NCBI GenBank assembly: GCA_026400435.1 | Contig: JAPLOZ010000012.1 | Location: 1-49,990, forward strand | Length of the DNA: 49,990 bases | Direction: 5' to 3' | From: Hyphomicrobiales bacterium | GTDB lineage: Bacteria; Pseudomonadota; Alphaproteobacteria; Rhizobiales; Rhizobiaceae | Shown here: in pieces, positions 33,226 to 42,869 of the stretch | How positions within the stretch are numbered: the first letter of the stretch is position 1 | How the letters are laid out: each line of letters opens with the position of its first letter | The notes under the pieces: generated by a model | Databases searched by the model: none | Told to the model about the DNA's origin: nothing | Seen by the model: only the letters and a program-made list of their open reading frames with translations | Translations under genes and position numbers: made by a program

Positions 33226-34485
33226 ATGAGTCTCTACGGGATGATGCGGACCGGGGTGTCCGGCATGAACGCGCAGGCCAATCGCCTGTCGACGGTCGCC
33301 GACAACATCGCCAATTCCGGGACCACGGGCTACAAGCGGTCGAGCACCGAATTCGCGTCTCTGATCATCCCCTCGACCGGCGGCAACTACACGTCGGGCG
33401 GAGTGACAACGACGGTCCGCACCTCCGTCTCGCAGCAAGGCGACCTCAAATACACGACTTCGGGCAGCGACCTCGCCGTCAACGGCAATGGCTTCTTCGT
33501 CGTCGAAAATGCGGGCGGCACGCCATTTCTCACGCGCGCCGGGTCATTCGTGCCTGACGGCGAAGGCAATCTGGTCAATGCATCCGGCTTCTACCTGATG
33601 GGCTACAGCTTTGATGCAGGCCCTCCCGCCGCCACGGCCAACGGTTTTGGCGGTCTCGAGAGGGTATCCATCGCGCAGGAGGAATTGCTGGCGGTCCCCT
33701 CGACACAGGGAACATTCACCGCCAACCTGCCCGTCGACGCTGCTACGGTTGCCGCTGGCCAGTTGCCTTCGGCGAACGCCGCGAACGCGACAGCCACCCA
33801 AAAGACCTCCCTTGTCGTCTACGACAATCTTGGCTCCGAGGTGATGCTCGACATTCACTACACCAAGACCGGCGCCAACACCTGGGAAGTCGCTGTCTTC
33901 AACCAGGCCGGTGCGGCGCCCGGTGCGCCGTTCCCCTACACGCCCGGCTCGCTTCTTGCCACGCAGACGCTGACGTTCGACGGCACGACCGGCGCGCTGA
34001 CCAGCCCGGCCGGAGGCGTCAACATTCCCGTGCCGAACGGCGGCACCTTCAACGTCGACCTTTCCAAGATGACGCAGCTCGGCATGGAGTATACCGAGCT
34101 CAAGGTCCAGGTGAACGGCAACGCGCCGTCCGGCATCGAGAGCATCGAGATCGGCGCGGACGGCACCATGTACGCGCAGTACAAGAACGGCTCCTTCCGC
34201 GAACTCTACCGGATTCCGCTCGCCGATGTTCCGAGCCCCGACATGCTGACGGCGCTGCCCGGCAACGTTTACGCGCCAAGCTCGGAGTCCGGCGATCTCC
34301 AGATAGGATTCCCGGGCAGCGGCGGTCTGGGATCGATGATCTCTGGCGCGCTCGAAAACTCCAACGTCGATATCGCCGAGGAGCTGACCAGCATGATCGA
34401 GGCGCAACGCAGCTACACTGCGAACTCCAAGGTGTTCCAGACCGGCGCCGACCTGATGGACATCCTCGTCAACCTCAAGAGGTAG
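33226..34485 (+). CDS. flgE: FlgE, hook protein
   Basis: The product has 419 residues. The N-terminus 'MRTGVSGMNAQANRLSTVAD' with N-I-A-N-S-G-T-T-G-Y and the C-terminus 'SNVDIAEELTSMIEAQRSYT' are hook signatures; the middle has the D2-type beta region (SLVVYDNLGSEVMLDIHYTK). It opens the operon flgE-flgK-flgL-flaF-flbT-flgD-fliQ. Confidence 0.97.
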   Translation: MSLYGMMRTGVSGMNAQANRLSTVADNIANSGTTGYKRSSTEFASLIIPSTGGNYTSGGVTTTVRTSVSQQGDLKYTTSGSDLAVNGNGFFVVENAGGTPFLTRAGSFVPDGEGNLVNASGFYLMGYSFDAGPPAATANGFGGLERVSIAQEELLAVPSTQGTFTANLPVDAATVAAGQLPSANAANATATQKTSLVVYDNLGSEVMLDIHYTKTGANTWEVAVFNQAGAAPGAPFPYTPGSLLATQTLTFDGTTGALTSPAGGVNIPVPNGGTFNVDLSKMTQLGMEYTELKVQVNGNAPSGIESIEIGADGTMYAQYKNGSFRELYRIPLADVPSPDMLTALPGNVYAPSSESGDLQIGFPGSGGLGSMISGALENSNVDIAEELTSMIEAQRSYTANSKVFQTGADLMDILVNLKR

Positions 34486-34523
34486 CCGGGTTACGGAACC
34501 CCTAATGGCGCCCGAAAGCTAGC

Positions 34524-35981
34524 ATGTCGCTGTCTTCCGCCCTCAGTATCGCACAATCGTCGATCAGGAATACTGCCCGGCAGACAAGCATCGTTTCGCG
34601 CAACGTCCTGGAAGCGAACAATCCCGACTACAACCGGCGCACCGCCGTCCTCACCAACAGCACGGGAGCGCGCGCCGTCGAGATCCAGCGCGCCGCCAAC
34701 GAGCAGTTGTTTCGCCAGAACCTTGAGGCAGTGGCGGATTTCAACGGCCAGAGCACGCTGTCCACGGGCCTGGAGCGACTGAACCTCTCTATCAACGGCG
34801 TCGAGAATTCGACCTCGCCCGCCACGGCGATCGGCAAGTTGCAGGAGGCGCTGCAGCTCTATTCCGCCGCGCCGTCCAACAGCAATCTCGCCGAGACCAC
34901 GCTTGACGCGGCGCGTGAAGTCGTTCGCACGCTGAACGACGGAACCAGCGCGATTCAGTCGTTCCGGACGGTGGCGGACCAGGAGATCTCCACTGCGGTC
35001 GGCGACCTAAACAATCTGCTTGCCGATCTGGAGAAGGCCAACAACGCCGTGATCTCCGGCACGAGGTCGGGACGCGACGTATCCGACTTGCTCGACCAGC
35101 GCGACGCCACGCTGAAGCGCATCGCCGAATATGTTCCGATCTCGACCTATACCCGCGGCGACAACGATCTGGTCGTGAATACCAAGGAGGGCAACACCCT
35201 TTTCGAAACCGTGCCACGCAGCGTCAGCTTCACGCCGACCGGCGTCCTTTCGCCTGGCGCGACCGGCAACAAGGTGTTCATCGACGGCGTGCCGGTTGCC
35301 GTTGCGACCAGCGGCAACACCGAGGGGTCCGGCCGCATAGCCGCGATGATCCAGCTCCGCGACAGCGTCACGGTTACCATGCAGGGCCAGCTCGACGAGA
35401 TCTCGCGCGGCCTGATTTCCGCGTTTGCGGAAACTTCGCCGACCAACGCACTTCCCGACGCGCCCGGGCTCTTCACCTGGCTCGGTGCTCCAGCTGTGCC
35501 GGCGGCCGGCACACTGGTGGCCGGACTTGCCGGCCAGATCAAGCTCAACCCGGCGCTGGATTCCAGCCAGGGCGGCAACCCCGTGCTGCTGCGCGACGGT
35601 GGCGCCAACGGCGCGGGCTATGTGCACAACACGGCCAACAACGCCGCCTATTCCGACCTCCTGTTGAGCTACGGCACCCGCATCTACACGCCGATGACGT
35701 TCGACCCGGCCGCTGGCATCGACGCCACCTCGAGCCTCAGCGACTATTCGACCGCGTCCGTCGGCTGGTTCGACGGACTGCGCAAGCAGGCGTCGGACGC
35801 CGCCAGTTCCAAGGAAGCGCTCGCGGTTCGCACGGCCGAGGCGCTTTCCAACGAAACAGGCGTCAACATAGACAACGAGATGTCGCTGCTTCTCGATCTG
35901 GAGCATTCCTACGAGGCGTCGGCGCGGCTCATCCGCGCGGTCGATGAGATGCTTGCCACCCTGCTCGACGCGGTGAGGTAG
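34524..35981 (+). CDS. flgK: FlgK, hook-filament junction protein 1
   Basis: The product has 485 residues. 'NTARQTSIVSRNVLEANNPD' and 'ISTAVGDLNNLLADLEKANN' with 'GRDVSDLLDQRDATLKRIAE' are typical HAP1 stretches; the C-terminus ends 'YEASARLIRAVDEMLATLLD'. Four bases separate it from flgL. Confidence 0.95.
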   Translation: MSLSSALSIAQSSIRNTARQTSIVSRNVLEANNPDYNRRTAVLTNSTGARAVEIQRAANEQLFRQNLEAVADFNGQSTLSTGLERLNLSINGVENSTSPATAIGKLQEALQLYSAAPSNSNLAETTLDAAREVVRTLNDGTSAIQSFRTVADQEISTAVGDLNNLLADLEKANNAVISGTRSGRDVSDLLDQRDATLKRIAEYVPISTYTRGDNDLVVNTKEGNTLFETVPRSVSFTPTGVLSPGATGNKVFIDGVPVAVATSGNTEGSGRIAAMIQLRDSVTVTMQGQLDEISRGLISAFAETSPTNALPDAPGLFTWLGAPAVPAAGTLVAGLAGQIKLNPALDSSQGGNPVLLRDGGANGAGYVHNTANNAAYSDLLLSYGTRIYTPMTFDPAAGIDATSSLSDYSTASVGWFDGLRKQASDAASSKEALAVRTAEALSNETGVNIDNEMSLLLDLEHSYEASARLIRAVDEMLATLLDAVR

Positions 35982-35985
35982 GCCC

Positions 35986-37032
35986 ATGACAACGTCATCC
36001 ATTTCTTCGCTCTCGGTCTCGCAGGCGCTGCGCAATTCCACCATGCGCACGCAGTCGAATCTGGTGCAGGCTCAAAAGGAGCTGGACACCGGCAAGGTCT
36101 TCGACAGCGGCCTGGCGCTTGGCGCAAGGACGGCGCAGACCGTCACCTTCACACGCGATATCGACCGCCTGAACGGTATCGTCGATTCCAACAGCCTGGT
36201 TTCCGCACGCCTTACCGCCACGCAGGACGCGCTCACCAACATCACCGCCGCCGCGCAGGATCTGCTGGGCGTCCTGACTGCGAGTTCGTCTGGCGATGCG
36301 GCCGCCTCTGTGACGCGCGACAGCGGCCGTACGGCGCTCGGCATGCTGACCTCAATCCTCAACACGCCGATCAACGGCGAGTACATCTTCGCCGGCATCA
36401 ATACCGACGTGAAGCCGATGGAAGGGTTCGAGGCGGGTTCGGCAGCCAAGACCGCCTTCGACACGGCGTTCCAGACCCATTTCGGCTTTGCGCAGACCGA
36501 CGCCGCGGCGGCAGGAATCACGACGGCCGAGATGGACGACTTTCTGACCAACACTCTCGAGCCGCAGTTCCTCGGTGCCGGCTGGCAGGCCAACTGGTCG
36601 AACGCCACCGACGAGCCGATCGTCAGCAGAATAGCGATGAACGAAACGACCGAGACATCGGTCAGCGCAAACACCGACGGCATGCGCAAGCTCGCAATGG
36701 CCGCTGCAGCGATCGGCGATCTCTTCGACAGCAACCTCAGCGACGCCGGCAAGAAGGCGCTCGTCGAACGCATGGTCGGCGTCGTGGGCGAGGCGATCAG
36801 CTCGATCGCCCAACAGCAGTCTCAGACCGGTGTCGTCGAGCAGCGCGTCAGCGCAGCCAGCGACCGCATGAAGGTCCAGGCGGATCTTTTCGAGCGCATG
36901 ACGATCGACACCGAGGGCGTCGATCCCTACGAGGCCGCCAGCCGCGTCCAGGATCTGCTCTCGCACATCGAAACATCCTACGCGCTTACCGCACGCATCC
37001 AGCAACTGAGCCTGCTCAAGTACCTGGGCTAG
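35986..37032 (+). CDS. flgL: FlgL, hook-filament junction protein 3
   Basis: The product has 348 residues, flagellin-like at both ends ('NSTMRTQSNLVQAQKELDTG' and 'IDTEGVDPYEAASRVQDLLS', ending 'QLSLLKYLG'). It joins hook to filament. A second set of paired coiled coils and the short central domain fit FlgL rather than flagellin. Confidence 0.93.
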   Translation: MTTSSISSLSVSQALRNSTMRTQSNLVQAQKELDTGKVFDSGLALGARTAQTVTFTRDIDRLNGIVDSNSLVSARLTATQDALTNITAAAQDLLGVLTASSSGDAAASVTRDSGRTALGMLTSILNTPINGEYIFAGINTDVKPMEGFEAGSAAKTAFDTAFQTHFGFAQTDAAAAGITTAEMDDFLTNTLEPQFLGAGWQANWSNATDEPIVSRIAMNETTETSVSANTDGMRKLAMAAAAIGDLFDSNLSDAGKKALVERMVGVVGEAISSIAQQQSQTGVVEQRVSAASDRMKVQADLFERMTIDTEGVDPYEAASRVQDLLSHIETSYALTARIQQLSLLKYLG

Positions 37033-37111
37033 AGCATGGCAGGGGTAGCAGTCACATCGTTTTCGGCCTCGAACGCCTGACCAAACAACAGCCGCACCGG
37101 ACGGGAAACCT

Positions 37112-37459
37112 ATGTACCAATTCTCCTACGCCGACATTCAGACCGACTCGGTGGCCGACGCCAAGGACCGCGAGCGCCAGCTCCTCACGCGCTCCATCGA
37201 CCTGCTGACCGCCGCACGCGCGATCGGAAGCGACTCGATGGAGGCCATCGAGGCGATTCATTTCCTCAATCGTGTCTGGGCTTCGCTGATTGAGGACTTG
37301 GGCAGCCCGGACAACGCCTTGCCCAAGGAACTCAGGGCAAATCTGATTTCCATTGGCCTCTGGCTGCTGCGCGAAGCGGAGGACGTTCGCCAGGGCCGCT
37401 CGGAGAATTTCGATGGCCTTATCGAGGTTTCTCAGATCATACGGGATGGCATCCAATGA
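37112..37459 (+). CDS. flaF: FlaF, flagellin synthesis regulator
   Basis: The product has 115 residues, entirely helical, with 'DAKDRERQLLTRSIDLLTAA' and 'LRANLISIGLWLLREAEDVR'. FlaF acts with FlbT on flagellin production after transcription in Caulobacter and Brucella, and can bind flagellin as a secretion factor. Overlaps flbT by ATGA. Confidence 0.93.
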   Translation: MYQFSYADIQTDSVADAKDRERQLLTRSIDLLTAARAIGSDSMEAIEAIHFLNRVWASLIEDLGSPDNALPKELRANLISIGLWLLREAEDVRQGRSENFDGLIEVSQIIRDGIQ

Positions 37460-37899
37460 AGAACACGCTGAAGATTTCCCTGAAGCCCAATGAGAAAATC
37501 TATCTCAACGGCGCGGTGATCCGCGTCGACCGCAAGGTCACGCTCGAGTTGCTGAACGACGTGCAGTTCCTGCTCGAAAGCCACGTGATGCAATTCGACG
37601 ACGCTTCCACCCCGCTGCGGCAGCTCTATTTCATCCTGCAGGTGATGCTGATGAACCCGACCGGCGCCAACGACGCGCAAGACCTGTTCCGTCGCTCGCT
37701 TCCGTTGATGATCGCGAGCTTCAGCGACCCAGAGATCACCGGCACGCTCAAGCACATCGACCGCATGGTCGCAGAGGGCCATGTCTATGAAGCGCTGAAG
37801 GCCTTGCGCGGGCTTTATCCGCTCGAGAATCGCGCGCTCGGCGAGAACGACGACAATCCGCCCATGGAGTTGCGGACAAGCGCTGGAGCAGCCCGATGA
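37456..37899 (+). CDS. flbT: FlbT, flagellin mRNA regulator
   Basis: The product has 147 residues. 'ISLKPNEKIYLNGAVIRVDR' at the N-terminus and 'PLRQLYFILQVMLMNPTGAN' are the family signature. In Caulobacter FlbT binds the flagellin mRNA 5' leader and destabilises it; in Brucella it acts as an activator. The hairpins in the flagellin 1 and 2 leaders are plausible targets here (inference). Confidence 0.94.
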   Translation: MKNTLKISLKPNEKIYLNGAVIRVDRKVTLELLNDVQFLLESHVMQFDDASTPLRQLYFILQVMLMNPTGANDAQDLFRRSLPLMIASFSDPEITGTLKHIDRMVAEGHVYEALKALRGLYPLENRALGENDDNPPMELRTSAGAAR

Positions 37900-38294
37900 G
37901 CATGACCGTTCCGGCGACCGGCGCCTCCTCCTCCGCGACCCAGTCCGACGCAGTTTCCAAGACACAGGTCGACTACCAGTCGTTCCTCAAGCTGCTCGTC
38001 GCGCAGATGAAGAACCAGGACCCTACCAATCCCATGGACTCCACGCAGTATATGGCGCAACTCGCGGCGTTCAGCCAGGTCGAACAGTCGGTCCAGATGA
38101 ACGGAAAGCTCGACCAGATGTTGCAGTCCTCGACTCTCGACCAGGCAAGCGCCATCATAGGCCGTACGATCACCTCGGCCGATGGCGCTACGTCCGGCAA
38201 GGTCGCCGAGGTGAAGCTGATCTCGAACGGCATCGTGGCAGTGCTCCAAGACGGCCAGGAGATCACGGTCGGCGCCGGTGTCACGATTTCCTAG
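37896..38294 (+). CDS. flgD: FlgD, hook cap/scaffold protein
   Basis: The product has 132 residues, the short rhizobial form lacking most of the C-terminal FlgD Ig-like domains. 'YQSFLKLLVAQMKNQDPTNP' with M-D-S-T-Q-Y and 'LAAFSQVEQSVQMNGKLDQM' are diagnostic. Overlaps flbT by ATGA; 27 bases precede fliQ. Confidence 0.94.
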   Translation: MSMTVPATGASSSATQSDAVSKTQVDYQSFLKLLVAQMKNQDPTNPMDSTQYMAQLAAFSQVEQSVQMNGKLDQMLQSSTLDQASAIIGRTITSADGATSGKVAEVKLISNGIVAVLQDGQEITVGAGVTIS

Positions 38295-38321
38295 GCAGCG
38301 GCTTGGCCAAGGGCGCGTGTT

Positions 38322-38588
38322 ATGAATGAGGCTGATGCACTCGACATTGTCCAGTATGCTATCTGGACCGTGCTTACCGCCTCGGGCCCTGCGGTCGCCG
38401 CCGCCATGCTGGTTGGCGTAGGCATCGCTCTCATTCAGGCGCTGACGCAGATCCAGGAAATAACGCTGACCTTCGTGCCGAAGATCGTCGCGATCATGCT
38501 GGTCGTCGCCTTGACCGGTCCCTTCATCGGCGCCCAGATCTCGGCATTCACCAACGTCATCTTCGAGCGCATCCAGAACGGGTTCTAG
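38322..38588 (+). CDS. fliQ: FliQ, export gate protein
   Basis: The product has 88 residues with two membrane segments ('WTVLTASGPAVAAAMLVGVG' and 'IVAIMLVVALTGPFIGAQIS') separated by the family phrase 'IALIQALTQIQEITLTFVPK'. It forms the gate with FliP and FliR. Its partner genes flhA-fliR are displaced 2.2 kb downstream by an inserted gene pair; the fliQ stop is one base from the stop of the inserted minus-strand gene. Confidence 0.95.
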   Translation: MNEADALDIVQYAIWTVLTASGPAVAAAMLVGVGIALIQALTQIQEITLTFVPKIVAIMLVVALTGPFIGAQISAFTNVIFERIQNGF

Positions 38589-38589
38589 A

Positions 38590-39282
38590 CTACGCTACCT
38601 GCCGCTGCTCCTTCGCGAACGGGCTGAGCCCCAGCCAGTTCTGCATCGCGCCTGCAAGCGCGGGATCGCCATCGAGTTCGATCGTCCCGGCGTTGAGTTC
38701 GTTCCTCAACTTGGCAATCCCCATCCAGACCGCGGTCATCGCCCTCAGCGGCGAGCGCACCAGCAGGTCGACCTGGAAGCCAGGGTCGAAATAGCAGAGG
38801 TCGACCACCGCCTCTTCCACCACCAGCCAATAATTCCGCTTGGCGGCCGACAATTCGGGGTATTGAAACTGTATCGTGCATTTGCGCGGCGGTAGCGGCT
38901 GCAGAACGAGGTGGCGGCGCATGTCCCACATCAGCAGGGTCGGGTCGAGATTCCGCAACGAAAGCTGTGATTCGATCCAGCGCTGGCCCCACAGGCCGAG
39001 CCCCATCACGACCTCGCGCAGGTCCGCGCCGGCGGGCGTGAGCGTGTATTCCACCGCGCCGCCCATGCTGCGCCGGACTGAAACTATCCCCGCTTTTTCC
39101 AGTTCTTTCAATCGCTTGGATAGCAGCGCCGGCGACATGCGAGGCACCCCTCGCCTGAGGTCGTTGAAACGCGTCGTGCCACAGAGCAGTTCGCGCATGA
39201 TGAGCGGCGTCCAGCGCGAACAGAACACCTCGGCCGCCATCGAGACCGGACAGAACTGCCCATAACCGCTGTGTTCAGGCAT
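38590..39282 (-). CDS. HxlR-family regulator with C-terminal SCP2-like extension
   Basis: The product has 230 residues. Residues 1-105 are a HxlR winged helix: the conserved Cys is in 'FCPVSMAAEVFCSRWTPLIM', followed by 'TRFNDLRRGVPRMSPALLSK' and 'LSKRLKELEKAGIVSVRRS'. Residues about 125-225 form an added domain with SCP2-like features (QVDLLVRSPLRAMTAVWMGI ... IELDGDPALAGAMQNWLGLS). Such fusions are found beside metabolic genes. It is divergent from the acyl-CoA dehydrogenase gene with a 205-base gap and probably regulates it. It sits on the opposite strand inside a flagellar operon, which marks an insertion. Confidence 0.8.
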   Translation of the reverse strand: MPEHSGYGQFCPVSMAAEVFCSRWTPLIMRELLCGTTRFNDLRRGVPRMSPALLSKRLKELEKAGIVSVRRSMGGAVEYTLTPAGADLREVVMGLGLWGQRWIESQLSLRNLDPTLLMWDMRRHLVLQPLPPRKCTIQFQYPELSAAKRNYWLVVEEAVVDLCYFDPGFQVDLLVRSPLRAMTAVWMGIAKLRNELNAGTIELDGDPALAGAMQNWLGLSPFAKEQRQVA

Positions 39283-39487
39283 CGGCCACCATCTTCCTCT
39301 TCAAGTCACTATACTCTCTTCGGCCCTGGTTTCCATTTTTTGTCGCCGCGGTGTTTGCGGCTGTTACAGCCCCTGCAAACGCCGCTCCGCCGCGCCGGCC
39401 TCCGATAAGGCCAGTACACTTCTGGAACTGGACCTTTGCATTGCGTGGGAGGATTTTCCCGCATCCCAATGGAAACGAGAGACTGAC

Positions 39488-40642
39488 ATGACCATGACCA
39501 GCGCAGCCAAGAAGACCGAGACCGGCAGCGAGACTGTCGTCGAAACTGCGATCCGGCTCGCACCCAGCTTTGCAGCCAACGCTGCGGCTGCCGATGACAA
39601 TGATCGCTTCGTCGCCGAAAACTACGACGCCCTGAAGGCGGTCGGCCTGCTTGCGGCGGCAGTGCCGGTCGAACTCGGCGGACGTGGCGCCGAGATCGCC
39701 GAGCTCTGTGACATGATCCGCACCATCGGGCAGGCCTGCGGATCGACAGCACTGGCCTTTTCCATGCACACGCATCAAGTCGCTATTCCTGCCTGGCGCT
39801 GGCGCCACCAGAAGGTCGCGGCCGTCGAGTCGCTCTTGAAGCGGGTCGCCACGGAGAGGATCGTTCTGTTGTCGAGCGGTGGCTCCGACTGGATCGCCGG
39901 ATCGGGCAAGGCGGAGAAGGTAGAGGGCGGCTACCGCATCACCGCGCGCAAGGTGTTCACCTCCGGTGCGCAGGCAGGCGATATCCTCATGACTGGCGCC
40001 GTCCTCGAAGGTGAGGGGCCAGCAAAGGTGCTGCATTTCGGCGTGCCCATGAGGGCGCCCGAGGTGAAAGTGCTCGACACCTGGCATACGCTGGGCATGC
40101 GCGGCACCGGCTCCAACGACGTCGTCATCGACGGACTTTTCATTCCTGATGCCAACGTCGCGCTCGCCCGCACCAGCGGCGAGTGGCATCCGCTCTTTCA
40201 GATCATCTCGACCATCGCCTTCCCGTTGGTCTATGCCGCCTATCTCGGCGTCGCCGAAAGTGCACGCGACATCGCTGTCGCACTGGCCAAAAAGAAGCCG
40301 GCCAACGAGCACGCGGTCAGTCTCGCCGGGCGCATGGACACCAGCCTGCGGGCCGCGCAACTCGCCCATCGCCACATGGTGGCGACGGTAGAGATGAACG
40401 CCCCATCGGCACAGTCGGTCAACGAGGTAATGATGGGCCGCGCGCTGGTTGCCGAACACGCCATCAAGGCTGTCGAGCTGGCGCTGGAACTCGGCGGCGG
40501 CGCGGGATTTTACCGGTCGAGCGGGCTGGAGCGCCGCTTCCGCGACATACAGGGCGCCCGCTTCCACCCGCTGCAGCAGGGTCCGCAGGCAACCTACGCC
40601 GGCTCCATGGCCCTCGGCCTGTCGGTCGACAAGGTGTTCTGA
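39488..40642 (+). CDS. acyl-CoA dehydrogenase-family flavoprotein
   Basis: The product has 384 residues. The fold is evident from the N-terminal helical domain (EIAELCDMIRTIGQACGSTA), the beta domain ('GGYRITARKVFTSGAQAGDI', 'DTWHTLGMRGTGSNDVVIDG') and the C-terminal helices ('RALVAEHAIKAVELALELGG' and 'RDIQGARFHPLQQGPQATYA'). A His in the last stretch and the sequence type are like flavin-dependent monooxygenase or desulfurisation relatives (DszC/SfnB-like) more than classical beta-oxidation enzymes, but the substrate cannot be read from sequence. It is not a flagellar gene. Starts with ATG at 39488; M3 is an alternative. Confidence 0.8.
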   Translation: MTMTSAAKKTETGSETVVETAIRLAPSFAANAAAADDNDRFVAENYDALKAVGLLAAAVPVELGGRGAEIAELCDMIRTIGQACGSTALAFSMHTHQVAIPAWRWRHQKVAAVESLLKRVATERIVLLSSGGSDWIAGSGKAEKVEGGYRITARKVFTSGAQAGDILMTGAVLEGEGPAKVLHFGVPMRAPEVKVLDTWHTLGMRGTGSNDVVIDGLFIPDANVALARTSGEWHPLFQIISTIAFPLVYAAYLGVAESARDIAVALAKKKPANEHAVSLAGRMDTSLRAAQLAHRHMVATVEMNAPSAQSVNEVMMGRALVAEHAIKAVELALELGGGAGFYRSSGLERRFRDIQGARFHPLQQGPQATYAGSMALGLSVDKVF

Positions 40643-40781
40643 CGGGTCCCGCCGCCCCGTCGCCGTTGGCGGACGGGCGGCCTGGCCACCAATTCCCGAT
40701 TGGGACCCACCCTCACGCAAGGTTGACCGCCTAGTCTGATCGCGCCTGCGCCTGCGCGGGCAGCATCGGATTTGGAATGGC

Positions 40782-42869
40782 ATGGCGATCGCAGAAACCC
40801 TCAGCGCCGAACCGGTAGCCAAGAACGGCCGCGATGTCTTCTTCGCGCTTGGCATCGTGGTCATCTTGGCGGTCCTGTTCCTGCCCATTCCCGCCTTCCT
40901 CATCGATGTCGGGCTCGCCTTCTCGATCGCACTCTCCGTCCTGATCCTGATGGTCTCGCTGTGGATCGCGCGGCCGCTCGACTTCTCGTCGTTCCCGACG
41001 ATCCTCCTGATCGCCACCATGCTGCGCCTGTCGCTCAACATCGCGACGACCCGCATGATCCTGTCGCATGGCAATGACGGCACCCATGCCGCCGGCTACG
41101 TGATTTCGGGCTTCTCCAACCTCGTCATGAGCGGCGATTTTGTCATCGGCCTCATCGTGTTCATGATTCTCGTCATCGTGAACTTCATCGTCATAACCAA
41201 GGGCGCGACCCGCATCGCGGAGGTTGGCGCCCGATTCACTCTCGACGCCATCCCCGGCAAGCAGATGTCCATCGACGCGGACCTGTCTGCCGGCGTCATC
41301 GACGACAAGACCGCGCAGCTTCGCCGCCGCGAACTTGAAGAAGAGAGCTCGTTCTTCGGCTCGATGGATGGCGCTTCCAAATTCGTTCGAGGCGACGCCA
41401 TCGCTGGCCTCATCATAACCTTCATCAACATCGTCGGCGGCATCACGATCGGCTACTTCCGGCACGGCATGGATCTCGGCAAGGCTGCCGACGTGTTCAT
41501 CAAGCTGTCGGTGGGCGACGGTCTCGTGACGCAGATCCCCGCGCTCGTCGTGTCGCTCGCTGCCGGCCTTCTGGTCTCCAAGGGCGGCACGCGCGGTTCG
41601 GCCGACAAGGCTGTCTTCGGCCAGCTCGGCGCCTATCCACGCGCGCTCTACGTCGCAGCCGTGCTTCTCCTTCTGCTGTCGATCATGCCCGGCCTGCCGA
41701 TGCTGCCCTTCGTCGCGCTGGCAGGCGCGATGGTGTCGCTTGCATACTTCATCCCGTTGCAGAACAACCGCCGCGCCGCCGCAGCCCAGGCGGTGAAGAA
41801 GCAGGACGCCGCCAACAAGGCGGACGAAGAGAAGAACTCGGTCAAGGCTTCGCTGGCAACCGCCGAAATCGAGCTTCTCATCGGCAAGCAGCTTTCGACC
41901 AAGCTGATCGTCGCGCATCAGGAGCTTGCGTTCCGCATGTCGAAGATGCGCAAGAAGTTCGCAACGCAGTACGGCTTCGTCGTGCCCGAGGTGAAGCTGA
42001 CCGACGATTTCGGCATCCCCTCGAAGAGCTACCAGATCAAGGTTCATGGCACAGTGGTCGCCGAACACGCCATGAAGGTTGGCGAGATCATGGTGCTTCT
42101 GGGCAACCGGCCTGCCCCTGATATCCCCGGCGAGGAGGTGCGCGAGCCAGCCTTCGGAATGCGCGCCTGGTCGGTGCCCGAAATGTTTTCCGAAGACCTC
42201 AAGCGCGAGCAGTACACCTTCGCCGATAACATGTCGGTGCTGCTCACCCACCTGTCCGAGGTCATCCGCAACAACCTGCCGCAGCTCCTGTCCTACAAGG
42301 ACATGAAGGCGCTGCTCGATCGCCAGGATCCCGAGTACAAGAAACTCGCCGACGAGATCTGCACCTCGCACATCACCTATCCCGGACTTCAGGCGGTCCT
42401 GAAACTGCTGCTCGCCGAGCGCGTCTCGATCCGCAACCTGCATTTGATCATCGAAGCTATCGCCGAGATTGCTCCCCATGTCAGGCGCACCGAGCAGATC
42501 GTCGAACATGTGCGCATCCGCATGGCGCAGCAGATCTGCGGCGATCTCTCCGAAGGCGGAGCGCTCAAGGTGCTGCGTCTCGGCAACCGCTGGGACCTCG
42601 CCTTCCACCAGGCGCTCAAGCGCGACCCAAAGGGCGATATCCGCGAGTTCGACATCGACCCGCGCCAGCTCGAGGAGTTCGGCCAGGACGCCTCCAAGGC
42701 GATCCGCACGCATCTCGACGCCGGCGAGCGCTTCGTACTCGTAACCGCGCCCGACGCGCGACCCTATGTCCGCATGATCATCGAGCGGCTGTTCCCGACG
42801 CTACCCGTGCTGTCGCATGTCGAAATCGCCAAGGGCGTCGAACTGCGCATACTCGGGACCATCTCTTGA
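40782..42869 (+). CDS. flhA: FlhA, export gate protein
   Basis: The product has 695 residues. Eight membrane segments lie in the first half, with the FHIPEP region '[20 protein letters not shown]'. The cytoplasmic domain contains '[20 protein letters not shown]' and '[20 protein letters not shown]'. It docks chaperone-cargo complexes. With its usual upstream neighbour displaced it should need its own promoter or read-through from the acyl-CoA dehydrogenase gene; a CACGCAAGGTTGACC stretch about 70 bases upstream loosely resembles the flagellar element. Overlaps fliR (TTGA). Confidence 0.97.
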   Translation: MAIAETLSAEPVAKNGRDVFFALGIVVILAVLFLPIPAFLIDVGLAFSIALSVLILMVSLWIARPLDFSSFPTILLIATMLRLSLNIATTRMILSHGNDGTHAAGYVISGFSNLVMSGDFVIGLIVFMILVIVNFIVITKGATRIAEVGARFTLDAIPGKQMSIDADLSAGVIDDKTAQLRRRELEEESSFFGSMDGASKFVRGDAIAGLIITFINIVGGITIGYFRHGMDLGKAADVFIKLSVGDGLVTQIPALVVSLAAGLLVSKGGTRGSADKAVFGQLGAYPRALYVAAVLLLLLSIMPGLPMLPFVALAGAMVSLAYFIPLQNNRRAAAAQAVKKQDAANKADEEKNSVKASLATAEIELLIGKQLSTKLIVAHQELAFRMSKMRKKFATQYGFVVPEVKLTDDFGIPSKSYQIKVHGTVVAEHAMKVGEIMVLLGNRPAPDIPGEEVREPAFGMRAWSVPEMFSEDLKREQYTFADNMSVLLTHLSEVIRNNLPQLLSYKDMKALLDRQDPEYKKLADEICTSHITYPGLQAVLKLLLAERVSIRNLHLIIEAIAEIAPHVRRTEQIVEHVRIRMAQQICGDLSEGGALKVLRLGNRWDLAFHQALKRDPKGDIREFDIDPRQLEEFGQDASKAIRTHLDAGERFVLVTAPDARPYVRMIIERLFPTLPVLSHVEIAKGVELRILGTIS

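Noticed and set aside
39275-41083. 602-codon minus-strand ORF opposite the acyl-CoA dehydrogenase and flhA start
   Set aside because: Antisense shadow with no domain-like sequence; both plus-strand genes are well supported.
40731-42713. 660-codon minus-strand ORF opposite flhA
   Set aside because: His/Arg/Glu-biased antisense of flhA, typical of GC-rich shadows.
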